Part shown: positions 61,937 to 64,000 of the stretch, in pieces
Layout of the letters: every line of letters starts with the position of its first letter
Position numbering within the stretch: position 1 is the stretch's first letter
Assembly (NCBI RefSeq): GCF_001598915.1
Contig: NZ_BDAP01000002.1
Span: 310,001 to 374,000, forward strand
Origin: Williamsia muralis NBRC 105860
Lineage (GTDB): Bacteria; Actinomycetota; Actinomycetes; Mycobacteriales; Mycobacteriaceae
Direction: 5' to 3'
Length of the DNA: 64,000 nucleotides
Translations under genes and position numbers: made by a program
The notes under the pieces: model-generated
The model's input: the letters and a program-made list of their open reading frames with translations, nothing else
What the model was told of the DNA's origin: nothing
Databases searched by the model: none

Positions 61937-63208
61937 TCAGTTGTCGTTCTTCTTCTCGCCGTTACCGTTACCGTTGCCCTCTCTTTTCTCCTTTTCTTTT
62001 TCTTTCTGCTTCTCGTCGCCGGTGGTGGCGGGCGCCGGGGCAACCGTGGGAGGTGGCGCGATGGGCGCAGGCGTGCTCGTGGTGGTGGGCGCTGTCTCCG
62101 TGGTCACCGGTGCCGGCGCGAGTTGCGGGAGGCTCGAGGTGGAGGCGCTGGTGGTGCTCGGTGTGGTCGCCGGGGCATCGGAGGAATCGGACCCGAGTGT
62201 CACCGCCAGGAGCCCGGCGACCACCGCGACAATCGCGGCAGCCACGATCGCTGCTGCCACCAGCGGCCGGCGCCTAGACCGCGACGCGGGTGCCGGTGCC
62301 GCTTGTGCTGCGTAGGCAGCAGACGGCGGGATAGGCGAGGTGAATGCCCGGGTCGCCGGCGGAACGGCCGCGGGCATCGGGGGCGCAGCGGGGGGATGCA
62401 TCGGTTGAACCAGCAGTGCTCGCCGCATGCTCTCGGCATCGGGGAAACGCGCAACAGGGTCAGGTGCCATCGCACGTTCGATCGTCCCGACGAGCATCGG
62501 ATCGGCAGAGGGCGACAGCGCGCGAAGCGGAGTCGCGTCGTGCTGCAAGATGGCCCGCGCCACCGACAAGATGTTGTCGCCGGCAAACGGACGGAACCCG
62601 GCGACCATCTCGTAGCCCATGACGCCGACCGCGTACAGATCGTCGGTGACACCGGCCGGTTTGCCCTCGATCCGATCAGGACTGAGGTAGGCCACTGTTC
62701 CCAGCACTTCACCGGTCGCGGTCTGGTTCGACTCAGCGGTTTTTGCGATGCCGAAGTCGGTGACCTTCACAGCGCCCGCCGTGCTGAACAGCACGTTCCC
62801 GGGTTTGATGTCGCGGTGCAGGACTCCGGCTGCATGCGCGGCGCCGAGGGCGGACAGCACGTCGGCGAGCACCACCCGGACCCGGTCCGGGCTTACGGGA
62901 GCCTCGGCGATCTCGTCGGCAAGGGTGCGACCCGGTAGTCGCTCCATGACGATGAACGGGCGACCACCGTCCTCGCCGCTGTCGTACACGGCCACCACAT
63001 TGGGATGATTGATGGTGGCAGCGGTACGGGCTTCGCTCTCGAATCGCAGCCGGATATCGGCGGCCGCGGCCAGATCTGAGCGCAGCACTTTCACCGCCAC
63101 CGGACGTCCGAGTCGCAGATCCCACCCGTCGTACACGTCACCCATGCCGCCGTGGCCGAGCAGACCGCGCAGTTCATAGCGGCCGGCGAGCGTTTCGGGA
63201 GCGGGCAT
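61937..63208 (-). CDS. membrane Ser/Thr protein kinase (Pkn-like)
   Basis: This 423-residue Hanks-type kinase has catalytic Lys40 in VAVKVL, HRDIKPGNVL at 131-140, DFG at 151, and SPDRIEG in place of APE. The activation loop has Thr residues near 163-171. After the kinase domain (to about 265) come a Pro/Ala linker, one membrane helix near 318-340 and an outside part rich in Pro/Thr. It ends in a highly charged tail of Lys, Glu, Gly and Asn. It diverges from a phosphorylase gene. Confidence 0.9.
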   Translation of the reverse strand: MPAPETLAGRYELRGLLGHGGMGDVYDGWDLRLGRPVAVKVLRSDLAAAADIRLRFESEARTAATINHPNVVAVYDSGEDGGRPFIVMERLPGRTLADEIAEAPVSPDRVRVVLADVLSALGAAHAAGVLHRDIKPGNVLFSTAGAVKVTDFGIAKTAESNQTATGEVLGTVAYLSPDRIEGKPAGVTDDLYAVGVMGYEMVAGFRPFAGDNILSVARAILQHDATPLRALSPSADPMLVGTIERAMAPDPVARFPDAESMRRALLVQPMHPPAAPPMPAAVPPATRAFTSPIPPSAAYAAQAAPAPASRSRRRPLVAAAIVAAAIVAVVAGLLAVTLGSDSSDAPATTPSTTSASTSSLPQLAPAPVTTETAPTTTSTPAPIAPPPTVAPAPATTGDEKQKEKEKEKREGNGNGNGEKKNDN

Positions 63209-63314
63209 TCCCTTACGCTAGCGCCCTTTGTTTCGGGTTTCGCGATCGCTAGTGGATTCATCCGCCGGCTGAACTGTCGAGCCCGCTTCGAGTGGCGAGG
63301 CCCCGTGCCCTGTG

Positions 63315-63330
63315 GGAGCGTGAACGCTCC
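63315..63330. promoter_or_regulatory. perfect palindrome in divergent promoter region
   Basis: GGAGCGT-GA-ACGCTCC, seven-base arms, between the kinase and the phosphorylase genes. Candidate operator for the phosphorylase gene, 20 bp before its GTG. Confidence 0.4.
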
Positions 63331-63350
63331 TGAGGACGGGATGGAAAATC

Positions 63351-64000
63351 GTGTCAGAGCAGATCGTCGATAAGGCTGCCGCGGGGCGTGGTGCCCGGCA
63401 ATACCACATCGGGATAGCGCCCGGCGAGGTCGGAAGCGTGGCGCTGCTGCCAGGGGATCCATTTCGGGTGCCGTTTGTGGCGGAGTTCCTCACCGGCGTC
63501 ACCGAGGTCGCACACAACCGCGAACATCGGACCATGACGGGCATGTATCGCGGGAAGATGATCACCGCGACCTCCACCGGCATGGGTTGTCCTTCCACGG
63601 CGATTGCGGTGGAAGAACTCGCCCGTGTGGGCGTCACATCCATGATCCGCGTGGGCAGCTCGGCCGCACTGCAGCCGGGTATCGCGCCGGGCGACCTTCT
63701 TGTCAGTGAAGGTTCACTCCGTAACGACGGAACCACCGCTGCCTACGTGCACCCGGGGTTTCCGGCGGTGCCCGACATCGGGATTGCCGGCGAACTGCGT
63801 CGCACCGCCGAGTCGATGAGGGAGCAGCGGGGCGGATTCGGCGTCTATTCGGGTATCAACGCCACCGACGACGCCTTTTACGCCGAGGGCCCCGAGTGGA
63901 TAGCGCAGCTGACCGCGATGGGGATTCTCAACGTGGAGATGGAGAGCTCTGCATTGTTCGTGGTGGCGAAGTTGCGCGGTCTGCGTGCGGGGATGGTCTG
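63351..64000 (+). CDS. uridine phosphorylase-type nucleoside phosphorylase (5' part, cut by window edge)
   Basis: The open frame from GTG 63351 runs to the window end without a stop (216 codons). YHIGIAPGEV and LLPGDPFRVPFVAEFL near residue 30 match the Udp/PNP_UDP_1 family. GMGCPSTAIAVEEL, MIRVGSSAAL and NVEMESSALFVVA near the end are phosphate- and nucleoside-binding segments. It should split uridine or another nucleoside with phosphate. A palindrome lies 20 bp before the start. Confidence 0.88.
   Translation, partial: MSEQIVDKAAAGRGARQYHIGIAPGEVGSVALLPGDPFRVPFVAEFLTGVTEVAHNREHRTMTGMYRGKMITATSTGMGCPSTAIAVEELARVGVTSMIRVGSSAALQPGIAPGDLLVSEGSLRNDGTTAAYVHPGFPAVPDIGIAGELRRTAESMREQRGGFGVYSGINATDDAFYAEGPEWIAQLTAMGILNVEMESSALFVVAKLRGLRAGMV

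Overview
The window is 64 kb of high-GC, gene-dense actinobacterial DNA. A mycolic-acid actinomycete (order Mycobacteriales), most likely Gordonia or a close relative, is the best guess. The reasons are the mymA-like lipid-oxidation operon, the F420-type luciferase-like reductase, the NADP glutamate dehydrogenase, a single-domain NadE, the PknH-like kinase, many TetR regulators, and frequent GTG starts with ATGA-type overlaps. I saw no rRNA, tRNA, CRISPR array, insertion sequence or prophage gene. Species-level placement is inference.

Layout. 1-3.6 kb: end of a mymA-like operon (alpha/beta hydrolase, SDR, ferritin-like di-iron protein, Baeyer-Villiger monooxygenase) closed by a clear terminator. 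3.7-11.2 kb: mostly minus-strand genes (peptidase E-like, a secreted beta-propeller and its membrane-anchored partner, DUF2834, DMT transporter, SRPBCC protein, secreted lipase, TetR). 11.3-18.3 kb: KshA-like Rieske oxygenase, a dihydrodipicolinate-reductase-like protein, a STAS protein, an LLM oxidoreductase, gdhA, TspO and small membrane proteins. 18.3-22.1 kb: thiolase divergent from a class III CoA-transferase and an acyl-CoA dehydrogenase. 22.1-26.6 kb: phospholipase D-like protein, SnoaL-like protein, and an aldo/keto reductase divergent from an XRE/MmyB regulator. 26.6-33 kb: a LytS/LytTR two-component system with two acetate/pyruvate-type symporters and their small DUF485-like partners. 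33-38 kb: two TetR plus RidA pairs, a TauE exporter and an LhgO-like oxidase. 38.2-51.2 kb: a compact hydroxamate siderophore locus. 51.3-58.4 kb: NDH-2, a RibD-like reductase, a flavodoxin-like protein, PncC/CinA, NadE, a CIRCE-controlled Hsp20, small membrane proteins, a YbdK-like ligase and a decayed decarboxylase remnant. 58.4-64 kb: GlxA-like AraC regulator, diguanylate cyclase, VOC protein, Ser/Thr kinase and a partial uridine phosphorylase-type gene.

The most interesting unit is the siderophore locus. A two-module NRPS (C-A-T-C-A-T-TE) is translationally coupled to two ABC half-transporters and an ornithine/lysine N-hydroxylase. A formyltransferase diverges from it, and an IdeR/DtxR-like box lies in the divergent region. 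Both A domains show the same specificity code by manual alignment and share a 183-nt tract that is identical at DNA level. The two ABC half-transporters have lost complementary ATPase motifs, which leaves one complete composite site. The parsimonious product is a small N5-formyl-N5-hydroxyornithine peptide, made once per chain or iteratively.

Other points worth following are a pair of 58-nt palindromic elements placed just before two gene starts (17.6 and 24.2 kb), a two-turn direct repeat between the two symporter genes that looks like a LytTR operator, a CIRCE element before hsp20, and a perfect palindrome over a TetR gene start.
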